Program-made: the position numbers and the translations under genes
Part shown: positions 42,642 to 51,873 of the stretch, piece after piece
Numbering within the stretch: position 1 is the stretch's first letter
How the letters are laid out: each line of letters begins with the position of its first letter
The notes under the pieces: model-generated
Seen by the model: the letters and a program-made list of their open reading frames with translations, nothing else
Database searches by the model: none
What the model was told of the DNA's origin: nothing
Assembly (NCBI RefSeq): GCF_965228705.1
Contig: NZ_OZ245832.1
Location: 1,054,001-1,118,000 of the forward strand
Source of the DNA: Croceimicrobium sp965228705
Lineage (GTDB): Bacteria; Bacteroidota; Bacteroidia; Flavobacteriales; Schleiferiaceae
Length of the DNA: 64,000 bases
Direction of reading: 5' to 3'

Positions 42642-43875
42642 GACAGAACCCATAGTAGACCATCTTTTCCGACATCAGTACGGGAAGATGGTCGCTATTT
42701 TAGCCCGCATATTTGGCTTACAGCATCTCGATTTAATTGAAGATGCCATTCAGGATACCTTTCTGAAAGCCGCTTTACAATGGCGGGAAAAACAACCCGA
42801 AAAGCCTGAAGCCTGGCTAACTCAAGCAGCAAAGAATCGGGTACTGGATTTATTGCGACAAATTCAAGCGCGACAGAAACGAGAAGCGGCCTTTCCTCAT
42901 GCCTCTTCGGCCCTCGAAATCAATGAGCAATTTCTCGATCCGGAGATTGATGATGCTCAATTAAGGATGATTTTCGTGGCATGCCATCCTGCCCTCTCTT
43001 CCAGTGAACAGATCGCCTTTGCCTTAAAAGCCATTTCTGGATTTTCCGGTAAAGAAATTTCTTGTGCTCTGATGCAAAAGGAAGAGAGCATTAAGAAGCG
43101 TTTGCAAAGGGCTCGAAAGAAAATTCAAGAGGAAGGAATCCTTATGCGGTTCCCTGAACCTCATGAAATGGAGGCCCGTATGCAGGGAGTAATGCAAATC
43201 ATCTACCTCATTTTCAATGAAGGCTTTCATTCCATTAAGGCCGATAGTCTGGTGGATAAAGAGCTCTGTGGAGAGGCCTTACGTCTATGTAAATTACTTC
43301 TCCGCAGAAAAACCTTCCGCAGTGGTAGTCTGTACGCCTTATTCGCGCTTCTTTGCTACAATGCAGCTCGCTTGGATGCCAAAGTTAGCGATGATGAGGT
43401 CCTTAATCTTAAACAACAAGATCGCCAAAAATGGTATGCTCCTCTAATAGAATTAGGTCATGATGCATTGTATCGCAGTCTCTATGATTTTCAAGATCGA
43501 TCCGCTTATCATTTTGAAGCCCTTATAGCCTCCGAACATATCCGTGCTCTTAATTTTGAAAGCACCAATTGGTTGCAAATCTTAGCCTATTACGAAGAGA
43601 TGTATCAATATCTTCCTTCCGCCTCTATCCTACTCTCCAGGGCCATTATCTATCTGCAAATCGAGAATCCCCATCAGGCGAAAGCCGAATTAGAAGCCAT
43701 AGAAATAAAGGATCTGGAACAAAGAACATATCTCTATTACGCCACCTGGGCGGAATTCTATTTTGTGGATGAAAAGCCTAAGCAGGCTCAAGAAATGCTG
43801 GAAAAAGCTATTACACTCTGCCACAATAATTTGGAAAAAGCTTATCTAAAAAAGAAGCTCAAGCAAGTAGTTTAA
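42625..43875 (+). CDS. ECF42-type RNA polymerase sigma factor
   Basis: A 416-residue extracytoplasmic-function sigma factor with a long C-terminal extension. Sigma region 2 (LIEDAIQDTFLKAALQW, WLTQAAKNRVLDLLR) and region 4 (SGFSGKEISCALMQKEESIKKRLQRARKK) are clear. Residues from about 190 form a helical DUF6596/TPR-like tail (GVMQIIYLIFNEGF and later repeats), the mark of ECF42. These sigma factors usually drive their own DGPF gene. The start is TTG, inside the preceding gene. Confidence 0.92.
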   Translation: MTNNNKTEPIVDHLFRHQYGKMVAILARIFGLQHLDLIEDAIQDTFLKAALQWREKQPEKPEAWLTQAAKNRVLDLLRQIQARQKREAAFPHASSALEINEQFLDPEIDDAQLRMIFVACHPALSSSEQIAFALKAISGFSGKEISCALMQKEESIKKRLQRARKKIQEEGILMRFPEPHEMEARMQGVMQIIYLIFNEGFHSIKADSLVDKELCGEALRLCKLLLRRKTFRSGSLYALFALLCYNAARLDAKVSDDEVLNLKQQDRQKWYAPLIELGHDALYRSLYDFQDRSAYHFEALIASEHIRALNFESTNWLQILAYYEEMYQYLPSASILLSRAIIYLQIENPHQAKAELEAIEIKDLEQRTYLYYATWAEFYFVDEKPKQAQEMLEKAITLCHNNLEKAYLKKKLKQVV

Positions 43876-44001
43876 TCAGCAGCAATTTTCCATTAGTCAC
43901 CTAAATTTTAGTTTTCATAAACAAGGGTTTAGACTCATATTTTTTAGTGGAAAAATTTGTAATTTAGTACTGGATTTGGAGGGGGCTCTAAGTCCAAACA
44001 A

Positions 44002-44274
44002 ATGAAAAGTCATCGTAATATCGGTCGTACCGACCGCCGCATTCGCTTCTCTATTTCTTTCCTAATCTTGGTTTTGGGCCTCTGGCTTTTTAATGGTGCT
44101 TCTGGCGATACCCTAGGATTGAGCATTAGTATTTTTTCCGGGATAATTATGATTACCGCATTGGCAGCCTATTGCCCGGTATTGCATTTATTGCATCTAC
44201 ATAGTTTTAGTGAAGAGGAATTAAAAATTTATGGTCATCCTTACCATAACAAAGGCCAAATTCTAGAAGCATAG
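44002..44274 (+). CDS. DUF2892-family small membrane protein
   Basis: A 90-residue protein with NIGRTDRRIRFSIS before two membrane helices (about 17-34 and 43-62) and the conserved AAYCPVLHLL, as in DUF2892/YgaP-type transmembrane proteins. A His-rich tail follows. Relatives are often fused or linked to rhodanese domains; none is nearby, so the function is unknown. It precedes a DUF1287 gene by 40 bases. Confidence 0.85.
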   Translation: MKSHRNIGRTDRRIRFSISFLILVLGLWLFNGASGDTLGLSISIFSGIIMITALAAYCPVLHLLHLHSFSEEELKIYGHPYHNKGQILEA

Positions 44275-44314
44275 ATTAAAGGCAATTGACACTTAATAAA
44301 GGCGTTTTAGCTTT

Positions 44315-44896
44315 ATGCTAAACCGATTGCTACTACTCTTGGTCCTTCTGGGCCCAATGGCTCAAGCGCAACAAAATTGGGCCTTTCAGCTATCCAAAGC
44401 AGCTTTGGAACTCACCGAAGATGAGGTGATTTATGATCCCTCCTATTTTCGAATTCCCTATCCCAATGGAGATGTTCCCGCCGATCGTGGTGTATGCACC
44501 GATGTGGTTATTCGAGCTTATCGCAAATTAGGCGTCGATCTCCAAAAATTGGTACATGAAGACATGCTAGCTAATTTTAAACACTATCCTCAGAATTGGC
44601 AATTGAAAGCCCCAGATTCCAATATAGACCACCGACGGGTTCCCAATCTGATGAAATTCTTCAGTCGCAAGGGACAGACTTTGAGTCTTTCAAAGTCGCC
44701 AAAAGACTATAAAGCCGGAGACATTGTTTGCTGGGACCTGGGAAATGGCATTCTTCATATCGGCTTGGTGGTAGATCGCCTTTCGGCGGATGGCAATCCT
44801 ATGATTGTACACAATATTGGCTCTGGTCAAGTTTTAGCCGATTGTTTATTCCAGTTTAGAATTATTGGTCATTATCGTTACCCACCAAAAACCTGA
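44315..44896 (+). CDS. Exported DUF1287 (NlpC/P60-like) protein
   Basis: A 193-residue protein with a signal peptide (LLLLLVLLGPMAQAQ). The DUF1287 core is well kept: DRGVCTDVVIRAYRKLGVDL with the candidate nucleophile Cys (about 61), LVHEDMLANF, NIDHRRVPNLMKFF and ILHIGLVVDR with a candidate His. The family is distantly related to NlpC/P60 cysteine peptidases/amidases, so a periplasmic cell-wall role is plausible but unproven. Confidence 0.88.
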   Translation: MLNRLLLLLVLLGPMAQAQQNWAFQLSKAALELTEDEVIYDPSYFRIPYPNGDVPADRGVCTDVVIRAYRKLGVDLQKLVHEDMLANFKHYPQNWQLKAPDSNIDHRRVPNLMKFFSRKGQTLSLSKSPKDYKAGDIVCWDLGNGILHIGLVVDRLSADGNPMIVHNIGSGQVLADCLFQFRIIGHYRYPPKT

Positions 44897-44944
44897 GGCT
44901 TACCAGAATGCAAAAAGATGTAACTTAGGGCAAATCTGTCCCTA

Positions 44945-45850
44945 ATGAAGAACATTTACCTTTTTGCCTTAATCCTGCTTTTAGGCCCAGGGCTTTCTGC
45001 CCAATACTATCGTCAATATTTCGATGGTGCGGATACCTCCACCTATAATTCTGTTTTTGCCCTTATTGATAGCAATAGTGTCTGGCAAATTGGAGCTCCT
45101 GCTAAAAATTATTTTCAGCAGGCCGCCACTCAACCCAATGCCATTGTTACCGATACTCTAAATTCTTATCCTATCAATGACAGTTCAGCATTTCACATGA
45201 AAGTTCCAATATGGGCGCCAGTAGGAATTCTAGCCATAGAATGGATGCAGGCCCTGGATTTTGAAGATAGTATTGATGGAGGAATCCTAGAATTTCGATA
45301 CACCGATACCTCTGCCTGGGAAAGTGCTTTTAACAATCCTTATGTATACAATTTCTTTGGTTTTGATAGCTCCAATGTGGCCACACTCCCGAATGGTGAG
45401 TTGGCATTCACCGGAAGTCGAGATATGCATAATGTTTGGCTATGCCTGGATATGAGCTGGCTGGCACAGTTTAGTACTGATACTATCGAAATCCGATATC
45501 GAATTCTTACCGATTCGGTAGATACGCAGCAAGACGGCTGGTTATTGGATAATATTAATGTGCATATAACCGGTATTCATACCATTAATGAGGTGGATCA
45601 AGGTGCATTTATGACGGCCAGCCCCAATCCTACCTTTGGACCGATAAAGCTCAATGCACGTAAAACCGGGCAGGTACAGTATATCGAATCCATTGAATTA
45701 TTGGATCTATCCGGAAAAGTGGTGCAATCCTGGGACAAAAGCCCGACTAAGTTTGATATCGATATTTCCGGACAAAAAGCTGGAGTTTATATTTTAAGAG
45801 TAAAGAGCAATATTAAGAAGGAGGAGTTCCGTATAATGCTACAACCTTGA
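44945..45850 (+). CDS. T9SS type A sorting-domain secreted protein
   Basis: A 301-residue protein with a signal peptide (FALILLLGPGLSAQ). The middle is a jelly-roll/MAM-like beta domain (RQYFDGADTS at the start, DGWLLDNINVHITG at its end). The C-terminal T9SS domain runs from TASPNPTFGPIKL to AGVYILRVKSNIKKEEFRIML. It has no catalytic motif. Its stop TGA lies within the TTGA that starts the cytochrome peroxidase gene, coupling the two. Confidence 0.87.
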   Translation: MKNIYLFALILLLGPGLSAQYYRQYFDGADTSTYNSVFALIDSNSVWQIGAPAKNYFQQAATQPNAIVTDTLNSYPINDSSAFHMKVPIWAPVGILAIEWMQALDFEDSIDGGILEFRYTDTSAWESAFNNPYVYNFFGFDSSNVATLPNGELAFTGSRDMHNVWLCLDMSWLAQFSTDTIEIRYRILTDSVDTQQDGWLLDNINVHITGIHTINEVDQGAFMTASPNPTFGPIKLNARKTGQVQYIESIELLDLSGKVVQSWDKSPTKFDIDISGQKAGVYILRVKSNIKKEEFRIMLQP

Positions 45851-46908
45851 TCAAACCTTATCGAGTTATTTTGGGTCTTTTCATGCTTTCCCTGATTGCT
45901 TTTAAAGCGGATAGGACCAAAAGCGAAAGCTGGCCATTGCCGGAATTGTATTTCTTTCCTCCCTTACCCGCCGAATTTAAAGTACCCAGCAAGGCACAAG
46001 TTGAATTAGGCCGATACTTGTTTTACGATCCCATTCTAAGTGCTAATTCTAAAGTATCATGTGCTACATGCCATAAACAAGAATTTGCCTTTGCGGATCG
46101 TGGCAAGCGCTTTAGCCTTGGAGTGGCAGGCCAGAAATTAGATCGCAATAGCCCTGGCCTTTTTAATTTAATTTGGCAACAAAGCTTCTTTTGGGATGGA
46201 CGAGCCAGCAGTTTGCAAGAACAGGCCTTTTTTCCGGTGCGCCACAGCTTGGAAATGAACCTTAAATGGTCGGAAGCTGAAAACAGAATCCGCCAATCAG
46301 CATTATACCCTGCCCTATTCGAGTTGGCCTATCCCGGGAAGGAAATTGACAGCAGTTTAATTTGTCAAGCCTTAGCCGATTTTCAATCCATCCTCTTTTC
46401 CCAAGACTCGAAATACGATCGGGTATTGCGAGGTGAAGATCATTTTACAGCACTGGAATATCAAGGTTACACCCTGGTTAATTTGCAGGATAAAGGTGAT
46501 TGCATGCAATGTCATATTACCGATGCCCATGCCCTGGGTACCACGGGCGATTTCAGCAATAATGGTCTGGATTCGGCTCAAGGGCCGATGGATTATGTCG
46601 ACAAAGGCCAAATTGAATTTCGCGGTCAGGATCGCAATGGCTGGTTTAAGATTCCTTCCCTTCGCAATGTTGCCCTTACCGCCCCCTATATGCATGATGG
46701 TCGCTTTGAAACTTTAGAAGAAGTCATCGATTTTTACAGTGAAGGTCTGGCCAAACCTTATAATGTAGATTCGAAATTGCAGCATGCTCATAAAGGTGGA
46801 GTGCATTTAACAAATCAAGAAAAGAAAGCCATTCTGGCCTTTTTACACACCTTAAGTGATTCTGTTTTTATTCAAAACCCGGCCTACAGCAATCCCTTTA
46901 GCAATTAG
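45847..46908 (+). CDS. Di-haem cytochrome c peroxidase (MauG/CcpA family)
   Basis: A 353-residue exported dihaem protein. Haem sites VSCATCHKQ (about 73-81) and GDCMQCHIT (about 218-226) lie in two cytochrome domains, with conserved RNSPGLFN, FWDGRASSLQEQA and PSLRNVALTAPYMHDGRF. It reduces hydrogen peroxide with periplasmic electrons, or acts like MauG on proteins. The start is TTG overlapping the stop of the T9SS cargo gene; the first 20 residues are a signal or anchor. Co-expression with a secreted protein hints at a joint role. Confidence 0.92.
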   Translation: MIKPYRVILGLFMLSLIAFKADRTKSESWPLPELYFFPPLPAEFKVPSKAQVELGRYLFYDPILSANSKVSCATCHKQEFAFADRGKRFSLGVAGQKLDRNSPGLFNLIWQQSFFWDGRASSLQEQAFFPVRHSLEMNLKWSEAENRIRQSALYPALFELAYPGKEIDSSLICQALADFQSILFSQDSKYDRVLRGEDHFTALEYQGYTLVNLQDKGDCMQCHITDAHALGTTGDFSNNGLDSAQGPMDYVDKGQIEFRGQDRNGWFKIPSLRNVALTAPYMHDGRFETLEEVIDFYSEGLAKPYNVDSKLQHAHKGGVHLTNQEKKAILAFLHTLSDSVFIQNPAYSNPFSN

Positions 46909-46952
46909 GGAAAATGCTTAGCTTTCGCTGATTAAATCCTCTTCCTAATCCC

Positions 46953-49319
46953 ATGAGCATAGAATCGGATAAAATTAAATCGCTGGAAGAAAGGCTTTTA
47001 AACCTTCAAATCCAGCACGAAAGGAACAATCGAGAAATTCGTTTGCTTCAATCCGAAATTGCCAAATTAAAGAGTGAAGGTACAGAGGCCGCTGCCCTGG
47101 AAAAACGATGGACAGAGGCGGTAAAGGAAGACCAAAAGCCTGTTGAGTCAATATCCTCCAAGGAACCAGATACCAAAGCTCCTGTTAAACCCGAAAAGGC
47201 TAGGGATGCCGGTCAATTTAAAGTCCCTCCAAAAACTAAAAACCGCAGCCTGACTTGGGATTTAGAAAAATTCATTGGCGAAAACCTCATAAATAAAATT
47301 GGCATCTTACTCACCGTAATAGGTGTGGTAGTGGGAGCTAAATACGCCATTGATCATGAAATGATTAATCCTGCCACCCGTATTCTTTTAGGCTATGTAA
47401 CGGGATTTGTCTTATTGGGCATCAGCTTAAAGCTGAAGAAAAACTACCTCAATTTTAGCTCGGTGCTATTGGGGGGGTCCTTGGCTATTTTGTACTTCAT
47501 TTCCTATGCCGCCTATTCCTTCTATGCCTTTTATAGCCTAGGCTTAACCTCAATCTTAATGTTTGTGGTTACCGTAGCAGCGGTATTCGCGGCACTTCAC
47601 TTAAATCGCTCGGTAATTGCCCATTTTGGCTTAGTGGGCGCTTATGCCATCCCCTTTTTAGTAAGCACCGAATCTGGAAATTACGAAGTGCTTTTTGCTT
47701 ATATGGCAATAATTAATCTGGGCATCCTTTTTATATCCATCCGAAGAAACTGGCAATCACTCTATTATTCAGCCTTTGTATTCACCTGGCTCATTTTCGG
47801 GGTATGGGCAGGGATGGATTATGAAAACCGTAGTCAGAACAGTGCTCACCTCTTCCTGGCGCTCTTCTTTTTGATTTTTGTTGCCGCTCGATTAGGCTAT
47901 CATCTAATTAAGAAACTTCCACTTAAGGAAATTGACCTCCCTGTCTTGTTCAGTAATAATCTGGTCTACTATGGATTGAGCTATTATCTCTTGCAGGAGA
48001 CTGGTCAAATGGATCAGTATTTAGGTCTTTTTAGTTTTAGTCTGGCCCTCTTTAATGCTTTGCTTTGTTATGCCGTTTACCGCTGGGCGCCCGAAAACCG
48101 CAACTTGTATTGGGTGCAAATGGCCTTGGCTATCTTATTCTTTAGCCTGGCGATTCCTGCTCAATTTGATGGGAATACCATTACCCTAATTTGGTGCTTG
48201 GAAGCGCTAATCTTCTTTTGGTTGGCCTTGGAAAAGGAGCTCAAGAGCTTTCTATACTTTGCCTATCCGCTATTCCTCCTCGGCTTTTTCAGTTTGATGA
48301 GTGATTGGAATGAAGATTACTTTCAGATCAGTCGGGAAATTAAGCGCAGTCGAAGCAGCTTTTTCAATCTACCCTTCTTGTATAGCCTCATCACTGTAAG
48401 CTTTGGCTATGCCATTTTGTGGATGCAAAACCGCAGTCGGGGAACACAGCTTAAAGCTGAAGATACAACTGTCGGTTTTGATCGCATCATTGCGGTAATC
48501 AGCCTTTTTAGCACTTGGTTCATCTTTCGCCAGGAAATCCATTTTTATTGGCATAAACTCTATCTCTTAAGCGAATATGAAATAGAGATGACCAATTATT
48601 CCTATGAACGCTATAATCGGAATTACGATTATTTAGGCTGGGCCTGGGAGTTCCTTTTTGGCATTCTGTTTTTACTGGTTTTACAGATCGTAAATCAGTG
48701 GCGACTGCATTCCAAACTATTGGCCAATGCTCTCAAATACCTGAACTGGTTGGCCATTCCCGCCTTTTTAATTGCCGGCATTTCCTCCCTGGCCGAAATT
48801 GCCGATCATTACAGCATGGCCTTAGAGGATTTACATCAAAAAGCCAGCTTAAGTCAAATGCTTCTGCGTTATCCAGCCTTCTTAGCCTTAGGCCTATTGC
48901 TCTTTTTCAGCTGGCGCAGCAGTCAGAAAAGCTATTCGGCCTATCGCAATGTAAAACGTTTGGAAATCTTCATTCACATTACGGTGCTTTGGATGCTCTC
49001 CGCGGAATTATTACACATTTTCAAACTGGCCCATTTCGATGGCTACACTCAATTACTGCTGAGTATATTATGGGCATTGTACAGCTTCTTCCTAATAGCT
49101 CAAGGCATGTCTAAAAACAAGAAACATTTGCGCATTACAGCCATGGTGTTCTTTGCTTTGATCTTGCTGAAGTTGATTCTTTGGGATTTGAGTTCTTTGA
49201 GCAGTTTATCCAAGACCCTTGTCTTAATGGTTGTTGGTGCTTTGCTCTTACTTAGTTCATTCTGGTACAATAGGCAGAAGAAAGATCTACAGGAAGGTAC
49301 GGATCTGGAAGACAATTAA
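46953..49319 (+). CDS. DUF2339 polytopic membrane protein
   Basis: A 788-residue protein. The N-terminal coiled coil (about 7-40, heptad-rich) and a charged linker lead to WDLEKFIGENLINKIGILLTVIGVVVGAKYAI, the DUF2339 opening. More than 20 membrane helices follow to the C-terminus. The family is common in Bacteroidota and of unknown function; its size and layout suggest a transporter or envelope scaffold. It lies alone between the peroxidase and E1 genes. Confidence 0.9.
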   Translation: MSIESDKIKSLEERLLNLQIQHERNNREIRLLQSEIAKLKSEGTEAAALEKRWTEAVKEDQKPVESISSKEPDTKAPVKPEKARDAGQFKVPPKTKNRSLTWDLEKFIGENLINKIGILLTVIGVVVGAKYAIDHEMINPATRILLGYVTGFVLLGISLKLKKNYLNFSSVLLGGSLAILYFISYAAYSFYAFYSLGLTSILMFVVTVAAVFAALHLNRSVIAHFGLVGAYAIPFLVSTESGNYEVLFAYMAIINLGILFISIRRNWQSLYYSAFVFTWLIFGVWAGMDYENRSQNSAHLFLALFFLIFVAARLGYHLIKKLPLKEIDLPVLFSNNLVYYGLSYYLLQETGQMDQYLGLFSFSLALFNALLCYAVYRWAPENRNLYWVQMALAILFFSLAIPAQFDGNTITLIWCLEALIFFWLALEKELKSFLYFAYPLFLLGFFSLMSDWNEDYFQISREIKRSRSSFFNLPFLYSLITVSFGYAILWMQNRSRGTQLKAEDTTVGFDRIIAVISLFSTWFIFRQEIHFYWHKLYLLSEYEIEMTNYSYERYNRNYDYLGWAWEFLFGILFLLVLQIVNQWRLHSKLLANALKYLNWLAIPAFLIAGISSLAEIADHYSMALEDLHQKASLSQMLLRYPAFLALGLLLFFSWRSSQKSYSAYRNVKRLEIFIHITVLWMLSAELLHIFKLAHFDGYTQLLLSILWALYSFFLIAQGMSKNKKHLRITAMVFFALILLKLILWDLSSLSSLSKTLVLMVVGALLLLSSFWYNRQKKDLQEGTDLEDN

Positions 49320-49446
49320 ACATGACTCTTCAAGCCAAATTTATTTCAATGAACCATTTGTTGAAAGGATCTGGCATTGAAGCAAATTGTCCATTCCACA
49401 AAAAAGCCCCCTTTTTCCTTACCTTTGCAGCCTCTTAAAAAGCAAG

Positions 49447-51873
49447 ATGAGCATGAGTGAAACCAGCGTGCAAAGCGAGCAAAAACAAAGCTCTCCCGAA
49501 GAAACTTTCAAAGCCCAAACATTAGCCGACTATCGTTTGGCGGTAGAAAGCCGCGAGGCCAGTTTAATTGGTCGTCGGGAAGTACTTACCGGAAAAGCCA
49601 AATTTGGAATTTTTGGCGACGGTAAAGAATTACCCCAAATCGCCTGGGCCAAGGTTTTTAAAGACGGAGATTTCCGATCGGGATATTACCGTGATCAAAC
49701 CTTTATGATGGCCATTGGAGCCTTGAGTACTCAGGAGTTTTTCGCCAGCTTGTATGCGGATACCAATCATGATCATGAGCCCGCATCTGCCGGAAGGCAA
49801 ATGAATGGTCACTTTGCTACCCAGAGTTTAGATGCCGCTGGTAACTGGAAAAGTATTGCTGCTCAAAAGAACAGTTCGGCGGATATTTCCCCTACGGCCG
49901 GTCAGATGCCGCGTTTAGTAGGTTTGGCCGAAGCCAGCAAGCATTACCGCCAGAATAAAGGCTTAAAAGACTTTAAACAGTTTTCGCATAATGGTGATGA
50001 AATTGCCTGGGGAACCATTGGCAATGCCTCCACTTCTGAAGGTCCTTTCTTCGAAGCCATTAATGCAGCTGGAGTACTTCAAATCCCTATGGTAATATCC
50101 ATTTGGGATGATGATTACGGTATTTCCGTGCACTCCAAATATCAGACTACCAAAGAGAATATCTCTGAGATCCTCAAAGGTTTCCAACGCGATGGTGAGG
50201 AATCAGGTTACGAGATCTTAAGGGTTAAAGCGCATGACTACCCCAGCTTAATCGAAACTTACGAGAAAGCGGAAAAGATTGCCCGTAAAAAGCATATCCC
50301 GGTAATGATTCACGTTACTGAGGTTACGCAACCCCAAGGTCACTCTACCTCAGGATCACACGAGCGTTATAAGAACGAGCAACGCTTAGCCTGGGAGCGG
50401 GATTTCGATTGTATTAAAAAGATGCGTGAGTTTATCGTAGCCGCTGGTTTGGCCGATGAAGAGCAATTAGACGCATTGGAAAAAGAAGCGAAAAAAGCCG
50501 CTCGCGAGGCCAAGGCCGCTGCCTGGAAAGAGTATATCGCCCCTATTAAAGAAGAAATTGCCACTGTACGCTCCCTCCTGGCCGAAGCGATTGCCGCGGC
50601 ACCTGAAGCCGAAGCCATTAAGGCCATGGATCAGGAATTAGCGGCTAGTGCTGAGCCTCTGCGCAGAGATGGTATTGCCGCTTTACGCAAGAGCTTACGG
50701 TACTTACGTGAGGATCAAAGTGGATTAAAAGAGCGCATCAAAGCTTGGTTGGAAGAACAAAACCAAGCCAATCACGATCGCTATAGCAGCCACCTTTACA
50801 GTGAGTCGGCCCTTTCCCCTATGAAAGTGGAAGGCGTTGCTCCTCAATATTCTGACGAAAGTCCCAATGTTGATGCCCGGATTATCCTTCGCGATAATTT
50901 CGATCGCATTTTAGGCGAACGTCCGGAGGTAATGATCTTTGGAGAAGACAGCGGTAAAATTGGGGATGTAAACCAAGGTTTGGAAGGCTTGCAAGACAAG
51001 CACGGTATAAACCGCGTTTACGATACCGGTATTCGTGAAGCTACCATTTTAGGTCAGGGTATTGGTATGGCTATGCGTGGCCTCCGCCCTATTGCCGAAA
51101 TTCAATATCTGGATTATTTACTCTATGCCTTGCAGGTTATGAGTGATGATTTAGCCACTGTACATTACCGTTCCAAGGGCCGTCAAAAAGCTCCGGTGAT
51201 TGTGCGTACTCGTGGTCACCGTCTGGAAGGTATATGGCACTCTGGCTCTCCCATGGGTGCTATTATTAATGCCGTACGTGGTGTACATGTATTGGTACCC
51301 CGCAATATGACTCAAGCCGCAGGTTTCTACAACACCATGTTAGACAGTGATGATCCTGCGCTGATTGTAGAATGTTTGAATGGCTACCGATTAAAAGAGC
51401 AAATGCCGGATAACCTGGCTGAGATTCGCACTCCACTGGGAATTCCGGAAACCATTCGCGAAGGAAAAGATCTCACTATTGTTTCCTATGGTTCTACCCT
51501 GCGCATTGTAATGGAAGCAGCAGCGCAATTAGCTGAATTCGGAATCGAAGTAGAAGTTATTGATCCACAATCGCTCTTACCTTTCGATATCCATCATAGC
51601 ATCCGCGAAAGCGTGGCCAAAACCAACCGACTTTTGGTAGTGGATGAGGACGTACCCGGTGGTGCTTCTGCCTTTATCTTACAACAGATTGTAGATGTGC
51701 AGGAAGCTTACCGCGTGTTGGATTCTAAGCCTCAGTGTTTAAGCGCCAAAGCGCACCGCCCTGCCTATGGAAGTGACGGTGACTATTTTAGCAAGCCTAG
51801 TGCCGAAGATGTATTCGACAAGGTTTACAGTATGATGCACGAATTTAATCCCGCCCAGTATCCGGCCATTTAA
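49447..51873 (+). CDS. Fused alpha/beta E1 subunit of a 2-oxoacid dehydrogenase
   Basis: An 808-residue thiamine-diphosphate enzyme combining E1 alpha (about 60-340) and E1 beta (about 460-808), which decarboxylates pyruvate or branched-chain 2-oxoacids and passes the acyl group to a lipoyl E2. DGDFRSGYYRDQTFMMAIG and the ThDP motif NGDEIAWGTIGNASTSEG mark alpha. A long Ala/Lys/Glu-rich helix (about 340-450) links to beta, with VMIFGEDSGKIGDV, PIAEIQYLDYLLYAL and VVDEDVPGGASAF. The ATG at 49447 is preferred over a TTG at 49387. The fusion with a long linker is typical of Bacteroidota. E2/E3 genes are not in the window. Confidence 0.95.
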   Translation: MSMSETSVQSEQKQSSPEETFKAQTLADYRLAVESREASLIGRREVLTGKAKFGIFGDGKELPQIAWAKVFKDGDFRSGYYRDQTFMMAIGALSTQEFFASLYADTNHDHEPASAGRQMNGHFATQSLDAAGNWKSIAAQKNSSADISPTAGQMPRLVGLAEASKHYRQNKGLKDFKQFSHNGDEIAWGTIGNASTSEGPFFEAINAAGVLQIPMVISIWDDDYGISVHSKYQTTKENISEILKGFQRDGEESGYEILRVKAHDYPSLIETYEKAEKIARKKHIPVMIHVTEVTQPQGHSTSGSHERYKNEQRLAWERDFDCIKKMREFIVAAGLADEEQLDALEKEAKKAAREAKAAAWKEYIAPIKEEIATVRSLLAEAIAAAPEAEAIKAMDQELAASAEPLRRDGIAALRKSLRYLREDQSGLKERIKAWLEEQNQANHDRYSSHLYSESALSPMKVEGVAPQYSDESPNVDARIILRDNFDRILGERPEVMIFGEDSGKIGDVNQGLEGLQDKHGINRVYDTGIREATILGQGIGMAMRGLRPIAEIQYLDYLLYALQVMSDDLATVHYRSKGRQKAPVIVRTRGHRLEGIWHSGSPMGAIINAVRGVHVLVPRNMTQAAGFYNTMLDSDDPALIVECLNGYRLKEQMPDNLAEIRTPLGIPETIREGKDLTIVSYGSTLRIVMEAAAQLAEFGIEVEVIDPQSLLPFDIHHSIRESVAKTNRLLVVDEDVPGGASAFILQQIVDVQEAYRVLDSKPQCLSAKAHRPAYGSDGDYFSKPSAEDVFDKVYSMMHEFNPAQYPAI

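Noticed and set aside
50367..50627. Minus-strand Ala/Ser-rich ORF inside the E1 gene
   Set aside because: It is the complement of the Ala/Lys/Glu-rich linker of the E1 protein; the repeat-like composition explains the open frame.
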